64,000 bases of DNA, taken from positions 69,353 through 133,352 of the forward strand of contig NW_020194620.1 in the NCBI RefSeq assembly GCF_002865645.1, written 5' to 3'. Source of the DNA: Hyaloscypha bicolor E. Lineage: Eukaryota; Ascomycota; Leotiomycetes; Helotiales; Hyaloscyphaceae. Numbering within the stretch: position 1 is the stretch's first letter; each line of letters opens with the position of its first letter. Below are positions 23,258-36,422 of this stretch, piece after piece. Both the position numbers and the translations under genes were made by a program. The notes below the pieces were generated by a model. It did no database searches and was not told the origin of the DNA. It saw only the letters and a program-made list of their open reading frames with translations.

Positions 23258-25218
23258 ATGTCTCAGAACGCCATCAGTGATGGCGAAGCTTTTGCTTCAA
23301 CGGCCCTCTCGGAAAAGGCCTCGCCAGATCCTGTCGTCGCTGATGTAAGAACATTTGATATCGACAGTCAGGATCTGCCAGAAGGGTATTTCCGCAGTCC
23401 GTACTTCATTGGAACTCTAGTTGCCGCAGGTCTTTCGCTGTCGGCCGTAAGTAGCACTGTGACAGGTACACAAAAGCACATGAGGCTGAGATATATTTAG
23501 GGTGCTGGAACCTTTGCTCTTGCAGCGCCTGTTTTGGGAGTTATCAACGCCGACATTGGCCCTGATCCAAACTATCTCTGGGTAGGACTTGTCTACATCT
23601 TGACCTTAGCACTGGGACAACTCCTCGTGGGACGTTTGTCTGATCTTTTCGGACGTCGTTGGTTCTTTATCTCTGGATCGGTTCTTTCCCTCATCGGCTG
23701 TATCGTCAGCGCTGTTGCTACGAGTATTCCGATGCTCATTGGAGGTACAACTTTAATCGGATTTGCAGCAGCCTCCCAGCTTTCGTATCCCTTTGTCATT
23801 GGAGAACTCGTTCCATTCAAGCACCGTTTTCTCAGCATGGGGTTCGTGTATTGCTGGGGTTTTCCGTTAGATGGCTTCGGTCCGGCCGTTTCCTATGCCT
23901 TTGTCCAGCATAGCAAACATACATGGCGGTCAATCTATTATCTATTTATCGGGATCAATTTTTTGGCAGTAGTCTTTTGGTTCCTATTGTAAGCCCCCTC
24001 GGCGTCATGCGAAATCCTCCGAGCTAACAATCCTAGCTACTTTCCACCCTCATTCGATGAGAGATGGGCCCACAAGAAGACCAGACGCCAAGTTATCCAA
24101 GACTTCGACTTCATTGGCCTCATCCTCTTCTGCGGCGGTATCGTCACCTTTCTAATGGGTATCTCCTGGGGCGGGGCCTTATACCCCTGGAAATCTGCTC
24201 ATGTTATTGGAACAATCATCGTTGGGTTCTTCTCCCTAGTAGCCTTTATTCTCTACGAAATATTCGTCCCCTTAAAAGAACCACTCGTTCCCATGCATCT
24301 TTTTCGCAATATCAGATGGGTAGCAGATATATTTATGATAGCTCTCGGGGCAAGTGTTTACTTTTGTTTTGCGATTGTGTGGCCCATAATGGTATTTGCG
24401 TTGTACACGAGTGATTTGACAAAAGGAGGATTCCTTTGTTGTGTGACTGGGCTTGGGACGAATTCGGGTCAGATTGTTAGTGGCGTACTGGGGAAGAGGA
24501 TTGGGAAGCAGAAGTATCAGCTCATTGTGGCTGCAACATTGATGGGCCTGTTTCTGGGGGGTATGTCTCCATCCCTTCTCTCCCCCTCGTATTCCATTTC
24601 CTCCCCTTTCCAGTTACTCATCTAGTGTCAAGAATGACATACAAGCACTAATGATGGACAGCTGGCGCCTGCGCAACTCCCTATAACCAAAACACCATCG
24701 CTGCCCTCCTCTTCCTAGGTTGCTTCTCCATGGGCTGGCTTACAAACATCGGTCTTACCATCAGCGGCATGATCATCCCAACGCAAGCCGAAATCGGCAC
24801 CGCCATAGGAGTAGGCGCGTGCATCCGCGAAACCGTCTCAACTATCGCAGGAACAGTCTACACCGTCATCTTGGCTAACCGCCTTGCTCGTACAATCCCC
24901 GCCGAAGTGCCCCCGAAACTCATTGCAGCTGGATTACCATCTTCATCTGTGGCTGCATTTCTCAGTGCGGTAACAGTAGGGACTCCAGAAGCGTTCTCGA
25001 AAGTGGCAGGCCTGACGAGTGCGATTGAAAGCGTGGGAATCGCAGCGTATAAGGTTGCGAGTAGTCATGCTTATCAGACTGTGTTTTACTCTACGATCGC
25101 GTTTAGTGCACTTGCAATTTTCTGTAGTCTCTGGGTGCCAAATGTGGATGATATGATGACGGATAGAGTTGTAGCTACGTTGCATAAGCGGAAAGATGAG
25201 GAGGCTGGGGAGAAGTGA
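23258..25218 (+). CDS. MFS efflux transporter, TRI12-like (14 TMS)
   Basis: Four exons (23258-23446, 23501-23988, 24037-24560, 24662-25218) with matching phases give 585 aa. After a polar N-terminus (MSQNAISDGEAFAST) the protein is a run of hydrophobic helices. Motif A is GQLLVGRLSDLFGRRWFF, and there is a large insert around PPSFDERWAHKKTRRQVIQD between the two halves. Length, the late helices (AFSALAIFCSLWVP) and MMTDRVVATLHKRKDEE at the end match the TRI12/siderophore-type drug:H+ antiporters. These export fungal metabolites or siderophores across the plasma membrane. No lesion visible. With the adjacent P450 and bZIP genes it suggests export of a P450-modified product. Substrate cannot be read from sequence. 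Confidence 0.9.
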
Positions 25219-28103
25219 GGAGACGATAATTTGAGATTCATGGGACGATATCTGTGCAAGGATGAGGATATAGCGGTAATTTGATAGTACTAGTAGCTTC
25301 TTAGCACCTCGTGCATGACATCCCCCTAACATTATGAACGTTTTTGTCCACATAATATTGTCGCCCAAAGATGACGAATGCTTAAATAAAATGCATCGCA
25401 AAATCTGTACATATGTTAGTTCAAGGAGGAACTGATTCGATCTGTTACTAAAGATGCCAAACGATGTGGCATTTAATTACTGGCCAGGCTCAGCTATTAG
25501 AATATGTTCTAGTATAATATTACACGTTAATTAATAAGTCAGACTTATTTAATTAACTAATATCTTATATCTAATATTAAAAAAAATACAAGTAATTATA
25601 TTCTTAAATACTTGATTCTCGTAAGCTTTTCTTTAATTATATTATTTTTCTTTTTATTTATTTTCTTATTCTATAAAAATAAACTAAAGAATTTATTAGA
25701 ATTAAAAATATTTAATTAATTAAAAAATTAAAAGATTATTCTAAGAAAATTTCCGAGTAATTCTTTTAAAACTATAATATTTTTATTAATATTAATAAAA
25801 TAAACTAGTTATATAAAAAATATACTAATTATAATAGAAATAAATAATATAAATAAGAGTTTAAAAACACCGGCTTTATTTTCCTAATTATAAAGTTTAT
25901 ATATAATTCAAATAAAAAACTAAATTATTTAATTATTTATATATATTTAAAGAAATTAATTATTAATTTTATTATTTAAAAACTAGAAACTTAATTAATA
26001 AATTATAATTTTAAATTATATAAATAAAATTTCTTTTATAAATATTAATTTACTAATAATATATAATATTATTATATATTATATATAAAATACTTTATAT
26101 ATTAGTAATAAAAATATTTAGATATCTAAATATCTAATTTAGATACTAGATATCTAGTTTAGATACTAGATATATTAAAGATATTAAAATAAATATTTTA
26201 TTCTTAAACATTTTATTCTTAAGTATTTTATTTATAATAAGAAATTTAGGAAGTAAAATATTATAATTCCGGAAGAATCTAAAGTTTAAAAAGCTTAATT
26301 TAATAGAAAAATTAAAGGTTATAGTTAAAGAGCTTTAAAAATATATATAGAATATATATTTCAGAAAAAGAGTCTTATAAATATAGGTATTATATAAATA
26401 GAAAAAATAGTTTCTAAAAAAGTAGTTTTAGAACTAAAAGAAGCTAGTTTTAAAAAATAATAATAATTAAATAGCTAACTATTTATTAATTAGTAAGAAC
26501 TAGATATTTTCTTTATAAGCTATTAAATACTTTTATAAAGTTAATAAGTAATTTTCTTTTTTAATATAAAATAGACTAGATTTATTTTAGGCTATTAAAT
26601 ATTTTTAGAACTAATCTAAAATCTTCCCTAATTTATATATATAAACTAATTAGTATTAGTTTACTAGTAATATATAATATTATTATATAAATATAAAATA
26701 CTAGTTATATTAAATTAATTAGAATATAAGATATATAATAGTCAGGTAATATATAAGTAATTAAGGTAAGTAAGCTATAAAATAATACTTATAAATATAA
26801 CTAATTCCAAGAATTAATTCTAATAAAAGACTAATTAATATCTCTTTCTAAAGCTAAAAGTATCTCTTTATATATTTCCTAGTATTTAGCCAAGCCTATA
26901 AAGTACTTTATTTAATTAGGAAATATAATTTTATATAATTTATATAATTCCGATTATAAGCTTTATTTAAAATAGGAAATTAGATCTATAATATTTAATA
27001 CCTATTTATATACTATTATATATATTTATTATATAAAGTTATTATTATTTAGAAATAAGAAATATAGTATTATAATATTAATATATAATTTCTAAATTTA
27101 TTAAGTTTAATAAAGTCTAATTTATTTATTAAATTACTTATATAATATAAAATTATATAATTATATTATATAACTATTAATAATTATAGCTATATTAATA
27201 ATAATTATATTATTATTTATATTATAAATTTTAGTTTTATAAATTACTAAATATATATATTATTAAAAATCTTTTTTAAGTTTTATAAAAAAATAAAAAT
27301 TAGTTTAATATTAAATTTAATATTATTATTATAATATAATAGTTATTATAATAGTAATAAAGAGCTTAAATTAAGCTAAAGGCTATATACCGGGCTAAAA
27401 GTACTGGCTATACGCTAAGTCACGTGCAGTGGCACCACGTGACTAGTACTATATAATAATTACAGTTTTATAATTTATTTTATTATTTTATTACTTATTA
27501 ATAAATACTTTATAACTAAAATAAAAAGTAAATAAAAAGTAAATAAAAATAGAAATAATAAAGATTAGAAAGTATTTTAAATATTATTAAATATTTCTAA
27601 ATTTATAAGTTATAACTTTTATTTAAAGTTTTATTATATTTATTATATTAATTATATTAATTATATTAATTATATTAATTATATTAATTATATTAATTAT
27701 ATTAATTATATTAATTATATTAATTATATTAATTATATTAATTATATTAATTATATTAATTATATTAATTATATTAATTATATTAATTATATTAATTATA
27801 TAATAATAATATATTAAATAATTAAACTTTTAGTAATAATAATAATAATTCTTTTATTTTATTTCTTATTTTTAGTTTTATAAATTTAAATAAGTAATAA
27901 ATTTTTAATTTTTAATTTCATTTATTATATAATAATTAATAATTTTAAAAGCTAATAATTTAGTATTTTTATATAATATTTTATTTTTATTATATAATAA
28001 TAATTTTATATTAATACTTTTTTTATCTAATAAAAAAAAGTTAATATAATAATATTTTATAATATATATATATTTATATAAGATTTAATAATATTTTATA
28101 ATA
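25219..28103. other. 3' flank then AT-rich RIP-like desert
   Basis: From about 25500 the DNA becomes extremely AT-rich with no coding potential. Short less-mutated patches include 27384-27450, where two CACGTG palindromes face each other (GTCACGTGCAGTGGCACCACGTGAC is 25 bp; the two halves begin GTCACGTG and CACGTGAC). A 9-bp tandem array is listed separately. No element could be named. Confidence 0.5.
27641..27802. repeat. 9-bp tandem repeat array
   Basis: About 17-18 near-perfect copies of the 9-mer TTATATTAA (equivalently TTAATTATA) in a row, within AT-rich DNA. The near identity of the units contrasts with the degenerate sequence around them, suggesting recent slippage growth. Confidence 0.85.
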
Positions 28104-28369
28104 TATATAAGGTTATATATAACTTAAGAATATATAATAAACCTTAGATATTACAGGTATTAATTAGGGAAATCAAAGGTTCTTTAACTTTATAACTAAC
28201 TACTATTTATATTATAAATATTAGGCTTATAAATTACTAATTATATATATATTATTAGGGCCTCCTATTTAAAGGAGGCTTTTCTGAACTTTATAGGAGA
28301 GATAGAGATTAGTTTTATAATATACTAATTTATTCTATTATTTTATTATTTACTAATAAATATCTTATA
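28104..28369 (+). repeat. LTR of copy B, 5'
   Basis: About 266 bp, aligned with the other three LTRs (TTAGGGCCTCCTATTTA shared). Somewhat shortened: the segment corresponding to TCTATACTGAATTTAATACT in the other LTRs is missing. Confidence 0.75.
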
Positions 28370-31300
28370 AACTAATCTTTCTATTTTTAATGAAAGTAGT
28401 TTAATAAGTAATTATATCTCGAAATCTATAAAATATATAATCTTTTATTAGAGCTATTTCTATAAAGAAAATTAATTAGATTAATTCTAATATAAGTAAT
28501 AGTAAAAACTCGTTTAATACTTTTAATAAGGCCCTTTAGAAGCTTCTAAAAGCCAGTAATAATAACTGAAATAATTCCGGTAATAATTAAAATATTAAGA
28601 TTAATATTTAAATAACTATTATCTAAATTATAGAATAGAAATTATATACTAATATTGAAATATTCTAATAAAAATAAGAATTAGTAAATATAATTAACTA
28701 ATATATCCTATAGTTAGAATAATATAAGAGTACTTTTAGAGATATCTTATAGTTTACTATATTTTATAGAAACTTTATTTATAAATTTATTCTATTTTCC
28801 TTAGTAATTCTTATTAGAGAACTTCCTAAAATGGAATTAGAACCTATTTTCTTTCCTAATATAATAAGCTTTAAAAGTAATCTTAATACTATTTATTAGG
28901 AGCTACTATATAATATTTTAAAGATATATTTAAACTAAAAAAAGCTTTTTAAAATCCGGATACCTGATTTATATTATAGAAAGTTCTTTAAGAAATAAAG
29001 AATATTTATATCTTTCTGGGAAATAGTCTTTAGAATTTAATCTTAAACTTATAATAAATACTTTTCTAGAATTAACTTTACTATAAGTACTTTTAGAAAC
29101 AAATCTTATAATATTTAAAAGGCTATAATAAAATAAAGCCTACTATTATATAAGATCTATTAGAAGCGATTTAAAGCCTATTTAGCTAATATATTTTAAG
29201 TACCTCAAACCCGTTAATAAGATATCTTTAAGAAGCTCTGAAATCTTTATTAGAAAAATAATAAAATAGTTACTAAATTATATATTTAAATAATTAGTCT
29301 CGAAATTAACTAGGACCTATATCCTAAAAGAGACCGGATTCGGACTCTTAATACTATTTTATCTAATTATAAGACTTATTAGATACTTATATCTATTTTT
29401 TTAAAAGATAAGATAGTATTTATTTCTAAATAATTTAAGAAAGTTCAGAAAGCAGAATATATTATTTATTCTAAATTAAGGAAAATAAAGATAAGAAAGT
29501 CTAATAAGGATAATTCTACTTTTAAAAACTCTAATTTAGTAAATTCTAATTTATAAGGCTAATAAAAAAGAAAGAATAAGTTCCGAAAATTATATAAGAA
29601 ACTTTTAAATAATATTTTAATTTCTTTAAGGCCTTAATAAAATACTAGTTCTATTTTAGATATAGTTTATTAGACTTATAGATAGAAAGAATACTTTTTA
29701 GAAAGTATAAAATATTTCAAATATACTAAATAGGCTTAATATAACTCTAATAAGGCCAAAACTATAAAAGAATTAAAGTATTTATAGAAATAGGTTAATA
29801 CTATTACTATTAAAGAATATTCTAGAAAAGATTCTTTTAAGAAATAGGAAAAAGGAAAGACTAAATCTTAAATATTAATAATTTTAGCTATAATAAAAAA
29901 AGATATATTATTTTATATAATTATTTAAATAAGATTAATATAGCCAGAAATAAGTATCTTAGAGATATATAGTAAATTTAGTAATACCGGATTAGATTAT
30001 AACTTTCTTAATAATAATTGGATTTAAAGCCGGGATTTTATTATCTTAGCTAAATATAATTAAGAATTTGTAATCTTTTATAGAAATAAATTTAAGATTT
30101 ATTAAGTCTATAATTTTAAAATATTTATTATAAATAATTATAATAAAATATATTCTTTTAAACTCCGGTTTTATAAATATAAGAATATTAGCTCTTATAG
30201 CCTTATTTTTAATATAGAATTTTATAAAGTAATTCTTATATAATATATAGACTATATTAAGAAATAATAGATATATATACCTATATAATCTAATAATATT
30301 AAGATTCTAATACTAAAAGAATTTAATAAAGAGTTTAACTAGTATCCTAAACTAGTATTTTAAGTCTTATTTTTAATTAAAGGCAAATATAACTATTTTA
30401 AATAATAGGCTTTATATATTTATAATAATTACTAGGTTTCTATTTTATTATATAGTTTTAGTAATACTAAATACGAGTTTTTAATATAATAAATTAATAT
30501 CTTTTAGAAAGAGGCTTTAGAAGTATTTATTTATCTCTAAAATAATAAATATAAAGACTTTTTAAAAGTTTTTAATTCTAATAAAACTTCGAAATTTCCT
30601 AATCTTAGTAATATTAAATATTCTATTAATATAGATAATACGGTCCTATATAGGCCTTTATATAATCTATTAGAAATCTAACTAGAAGTATTATATTTAT
30701 ATTTATAAAATATATTTTATAAATATTAGATAAAGCCTAGTAAAAGCCTAATAGAAGTATTTATTCTTTTTATTTCCAAGAAGAATAAAGGACTATATCT
30801 TTATATTAATTATTATAGATTTAATTAAGTTATAATTAAGAATTAATATCTGCTTTCTTTTATTAATAAAACCCTTAACTAGTTTTAAAAAGCCAAGATT
30901 TTTATAAAGCTAGATCTTAAGAATATATATTATTAAATAAGAATTTATAAAAAATATAAATAGAAAACGGCTTTTAGAACCTATTATAGCTATTTTAAAT
31001 ATCTTATAATGTTTTTTAGACTAGCTATATTTTAAATATATATTAATATTATATTTATAAAGTTTCTAAATTATTTTATAGTTATTTATTTAAATAATAT
31101 CTTTATTTATTTTCGAAATAAAAATAAATACTATAATTATATTTGCCAGATACTTATTAGATTATATAAAAATAACCTGTTTTATAAATTTAGTAAATAC
31201 GAGTTTAATATTAAGAAAATCGAATTTTTAGGTTTTTTTATTAGAATAAAAAATATTTATATAAATCCTAAACGGATCTATAATATTATTAAATAGCCAG

Positions 31301-34300
31301 AACTAGAATTATTTTATAATATTCAAGTATTTCTTGAATTTACTAATTTCTATTATAAATTTATTTACTATTACTTTCAAGTAACTATAGGCTTAATAAA
31401 TCTTTTAAAAGAAATAGAAAAGAGCCGGAAATCCAATCTCTTTATATAAATAAATAAAGCGGCTAAAAGCTTTAAGACTTTAAAAAAAACTTTTATTATA
31501 ATACCTATTCTAGTCTATTTTAATTCTTCTAAAAAGATTTATATTAAAACTAATATATTAAAATTTATAATTATTAGTACTATTTTATAATAAGTTAATT
31601 CTAGTAATAGCCCGAAAAAATACTAGTATCTAGTAATATTCTAGTTCCGGAAATTCTCTAGAATTAAATATAATTATAATATTTATAATAGGGAACTATT
31701 TATAATTATTAAAACCTTTAAATATTAATACTATTATTTTAAAGAGTTTAGGTTTATAATTAAGGTTATTATAGACTATAATAACCTTTAATATTTTATA
31801 GAAATAAAATATCTAGAAAACTATTAAATATATTAGGTAATATATTTTATAATATATAATTTTAATATTATTTATTATAGAGATATCTTAAATCTAGTAA
31901 ACGGACCTAATAAAAGACCTAATTATAAAAAAGATTCTATTAATATAACTTGGCTTCTAATCTTTTAGAATAAGCTAAAAAAAGCTTTTATAATTATAAT
32001 TTAGAGGTTCTTATAAATATCTAAAAAGTCTCCTCTTTAGAATAAGTATTATTTAATACTTATTATATCTATAATAGCTAAAGAGAAATATTTACTATAA
32101 AATAAATAAATAAATTATTTTATAGATTTCTTAATTATAGAATTAGTTAAAAAATAAGATATAGGGAAATATTTTAAAGGCTTTATTACTATAGCTAAGG
32201 TAATAGAAATATCTATAATTATATTATTTAATAAAACTAAAGACTCTTTAATCTTTTAAGTTTTTAAATTAGATAGTTATAAATACCTAATTTCCTATAT
32301 ATAGATATATATAGCTACTAAAAGAGCTATAGTACTAGCTTCTCTATCTAAATCTCCTCTAGATATTATCTAGATAATTTAGAAAAACAATTCTCGATAT
32401 TAGAATATTATAAAATAAAGACTTAATAAGAAAGATACTAAAAAAAAAGAAATTTAGAAAAATAATTCGGGCCTATTTAGGTACTATTTCAGAATTATTA
32501 TATCTAATAATTCTATTTTATATTAAGAAGTTATAAAGTTTTATTATAATAACCTAATAGCTAATTATTATAGAATAAAAAAGACTCTCGAATTTCTTAG
32601 AAAATTCTAGTATTAGAAGAATATAGAAAGAGATATTTATAATTATTATTAAGAATATAATATTTACTAGAGAATTAAGGCAAAGAAGTATTTATTATAT
32701 AGTTTACTTAGTAGTTTACTATAGTTTAAAAGACCCTAAAATAAGATTTCTATAGATTTTATTATAGGTCTATTACTATATAAAAATCTAATAAAAGGTT
32801 CCGATTTTAATATAATTCTTATAGTTATTAACTAATACTCTAAAATAATAAGATATATTATATATTATAAGACTATTAATTCTCTAAAGCTTATTAAGAT
32901 TATATAGGAATATATTTTCTTGATTTTTGGCTTTTCTAATAGAATTATTTCTGATTAAAAAATAGTATTTACTAGCTAGTTCTAGTTTATTTTCTACTTT
33001 TATTTAATATATAAATAGTATTTAAATATAGCTTATTATTTTTAAATAAATAGTTAGATAAAAAAACAAAATTAGATCCTGAAATACTATCTGAAATATT
33101 ATTATAATATCTAAAAAAATAACTAGTTTAAAAAGTTATTTTTTATAGAATTTATATATAATAACTTAAAATATTAGGTTTTATAAAATATATCTTTTTA
33201 TATATATTATAGATATTATTCTTAACTTTTATAGAATCCTAAAGATAGAATTATAAGAGAGATACTAGCTATATATAAGAGACTAGAAACCCTTAAAATA
33301 GAATAGAAAAAGCTCGAAGATTTATAGTATTATATATAAAATAACTAGAAAACCTATTATAATAAATACTAGTTAGCTAAATATTATTCTAAAAAAGTCT
33401 AAATAATACTATTAATAAAAAATATTAAATTTAAAATAGAGAAACTTAAACTAAAATTTATAGGTCTATTTAGGATTCTTAAATATATTAGTAATTTAAT
33501 ATATAAGTTAGAACTACTAAATATATATAATTATTTATATCTAACTTTCTATATTTCTTTTTTTAAAAAGTATATAGTAAAAAAGAATTAGAAGTTATAT
33601 TTATATTTTTCCGGAAAACTTCTGGAATTAATAAATAATAATAAAGAATAAAAATAGGAAATAAAAGCTATTATTAATTACTAATAAAATAATAGAAATA
33701 AGAAATAATAATATTTAATTAAATAGAAAGCCTGGCCTGAAAATTATAATATCTAGTTATTTACTTTCTTTAATTTTAAAAATTTTAAAAGACTTCTGAA
33801 ATCATATAACTAAAACTACTTTTTAATAGTTTCTTAAGATTAAAAAAAATTCTGGACTACTAAAAAAAAAGGCTATTTAAAAGAAAGAGAAAATCTAAAT
33901 AGCTAAAAAAAGGCCCGGAATAGTAATAGAAATACTTTTTTCTTAAAGTTTTTTTACTTATAAAAGTTTTTTAGGATTTTATTAAAGCTTATAAGAATTA
34001 TATTTAAATTATTAGAAAAAGGTTTAGAATTAAGAAAAGTTTATTATAAATAAACTAGTTATAGGTATCTTAAATAAATAAATTCTAATTCCTATAAATT
34101 CCTAATTCCTAAAATAAGAATACTAAATACCGGTTTTATTTAGGACTTAATAAAGAATTAACTAATATTCTCCGGAATCTGCTTATTTTTTTAATAGAAT
34201 ATAGTTATATTATAATAATATTAGTATTAAAAATATTAAGAAAAGTAAATAAAGAACTTATAATAGCTATATATATTTTATAAAAGGCCTGAACTTCTAA

Positions 34301-35578
34301 AATCAGGTTCTAAATAGCTATAAATATTATATTATTAGTATTTAAAATACTAGTAGTAAACTACTTAGTAATTTCTATAATAAGCTTAGTAATAAGATCG
34401 ATTTCTTAAAAATAGATATTATAGTATTCTTTTAAGAAATTAGTAAATATCTAAATATATTAAAAAAAACTTACTTTCGGAATACTAACTCAAATAGTAT
34501 TATTATCTATTTTATTAAAACGGAAAAAAGAATTCCAAAGCTTATTAGTATTCTTCTAGTTTTTAAAAACCTAATTAATAATATTATTCTTATTAATATA
34601 ATACTATTTAGGATATATTTTAAGAAATTTCTTGAAAATTATAATAATATCTTTCTAGAACTAGTAAGCCTCTAATAAGTAATAAGGAATCTGAAATTAT
34701 ATTAGCTTTAATAGATATTAAAGCTAAAGAACTTACTAATATATAAGATTTATATTATAATAGTTATAATTCTTTTTACTAGATACTATAATATATAAGA
34801 TAAAGAAATTAATAAGTAAATACTTGAAATATTTCAAGTATTTACTAGTAATAGGAAAGAAGGCTATAAAATCACCTTTATATTTATTATTATATAGATA
34901 AATAATAAAGCCAGAAGAAGATATTATAGAATTAATTAAAAAAAATTAAAAAAAACTTAGAAAAGAATAGAAAAAGAAGCTAGAAAGTAATAATAGAAAA
35001 AGTTATTATATATATAATTATTAGAAAGAAAGAGAATATATAATAATATAAAGAGGTTCTTTTATAGAAATAGAGAACTACCTGAATTAACTACTAGTTT
35101 TCGAGCTAGTCCTAATCGGAAATTAATATAACTAATTAATATATATTTCCAGAAGCCTATAAATAATTTCTAGGATCTTAGAAATATTTATATAGGTTTC
35201 TTATACAAATATTTATTAAATTCTTTCTATATAGCTATTTAGATTATTCTAATATAAGATCTAATAAATAGTATTAATTTTATAGAATAGTATTTTAGTA
35301 CTTTGGATCGAGCTAATCAGAATACTCAGATTCCAAACAAAATTATAATTACTAGCTAGCTTTTATATCTGGGATATAATTACTCTTTCTTTTTATTTAT
35401 TTAGCCCTAATCTAATTTAGACGATTTTTATATCTATTACCTAGATTATATTAGTAAATCTACTTTCCAAGATTCTAGAAGTTTACCTTAATTAAATATA
35501 TAATTAATTAAATATTTTACTAGAATAAATTAATAGATCTTGGGAATAAGATCTTAGAAGAAAGATATAGTTATAATA

Positions 35579-35871
35579 TATATAGGGTTATATATAATTT
35601 AAGAATATATAATAAACCTCGGATATTACAAGTATTAATTAGGGAAATTAAAGGTCCTTTAACTTTATAACTAATTACTATTTATATTATAAGTATTAGA
35701 CTTATAAATTACTAATTATATATATATATTATTAGGGCCTCCTATTTAGAGAGGGCTTCCCTGGACCTTATAAGAGGAATAGAGATTAGTTCTATACTGA
35801 ATTTAATACTATGGTTTTATAATATACTAATTTATTCTATTATCTTATTACCTATTAATAAATATTTTATA
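35579..35871 (+). repeat. LTR of copy B, 3'
   Basis: About 293 bp, full-length version of the 28104 LTR (shares GATAGAGATTAG-like and TAATACTATGGTTTTATAAT blocks); RIP-mutated, with the outer TG...CA now TA...TA. Confidence 0.75.
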
Positions 35872-36062
35872 TATTTCTTTTATAAATATATAAAATAATT
35901 ATTATAAAGAAATTATTATAAGAGGCTATAAAAGATATAAAAAAAGATATAATAAAAGTATTAGAAATAATTATATAAAATAAAAACAAATATATAATAT
36001 AATATAATAAGAAAAACTTCTTATAATAATAGAATTACTTATAATAGTATTATAGTTTAATA

Positions 36063-36263
36063 AAAGCCTTTCTTGGTTTTTATAGAGGTTATATAATGGT
36101 TTTAGCCTCTTAATAATATAATTAATAGCAGCCTTTATAAAATAATAAGGATATACAGGAATTAGCTTGCTTAGGAACGAGTTGGATTGTTCTATTACTG
36201 CCCGTTCCATACCCCTGGAACGAATCGGCAGAAACCGATTGGTCCGGAATTTCGCCAAGCCTG
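36063..36263. mobile_element. End of a hAT-like element (second family member)
   Basis: This about 200-bp stretch aligns with 60239-60430, the right end of the hAT-like element at 58950-60430. Shared blocks are GGTTATA, TTTTAGCCTCTTAAT, ACAGG-ATTAGCT, TGGAACGAATCGGCAGAAAC and GATTGGTCCGGAAT. It stops at exactly the same terminal CGCCAAGCCTG (36253-36263). The inner part is RIP-mutated and the last 100 bp much less so. No partner end was found on the left, so it is truncated or its other end is unrecognisable. It ends 159 bp before the FAD monooxygenase ATG. Confidence 0.75.
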
Positions 36264-36422
36264 AAGCCGCTCTTCAACCAACATCGAGACTGTTCCAACG
36301 GTATATCCACCTTCGACAGCAGGAGGAACTATATGTTGTATACCAAAGCAGCCGCATTAAAACTAATTTCGAGGACAAGCTGTCTTTCAGTTATACTTAA
36401 TTTTCATCAGCCATAATTCAAC

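Larger units (their letters stand above)
28104..35871 (+). mobile_element. Ty3/gypsy-type LTR retrotransposon, copy B (RIP-degraded)
   Basis: About 7.8 kb on the plus strand with LTRs at 28104-28369 and 35579-35871. It is the same family as copy A, in opposite orientation. A gag-like region follows the 5' LTR. The reverse-transcriptase block lies near 30740-31290: a YRFNQ...IIKNQYPL-like stretch near 30815-30860 and a VIYLDNILIYF-like active-site block near 31080-31120. Connection and integrase remnants extend to about 33100. Every frame is full of TAA/TAG stops and CpA is almost absent, as expected from RIP. It is more mutated than copy A and lacks the nested 173-bp solo LTR. Confidence 0.85.

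Noticed and set aside
27641..27802. Tandem array considered as a CRISPR-like or centromeric repeat
   Set aside because: Units are 9 bp without spacers; a simple minisatellite explains it, and CRISPR arrays are not expected in fungi.
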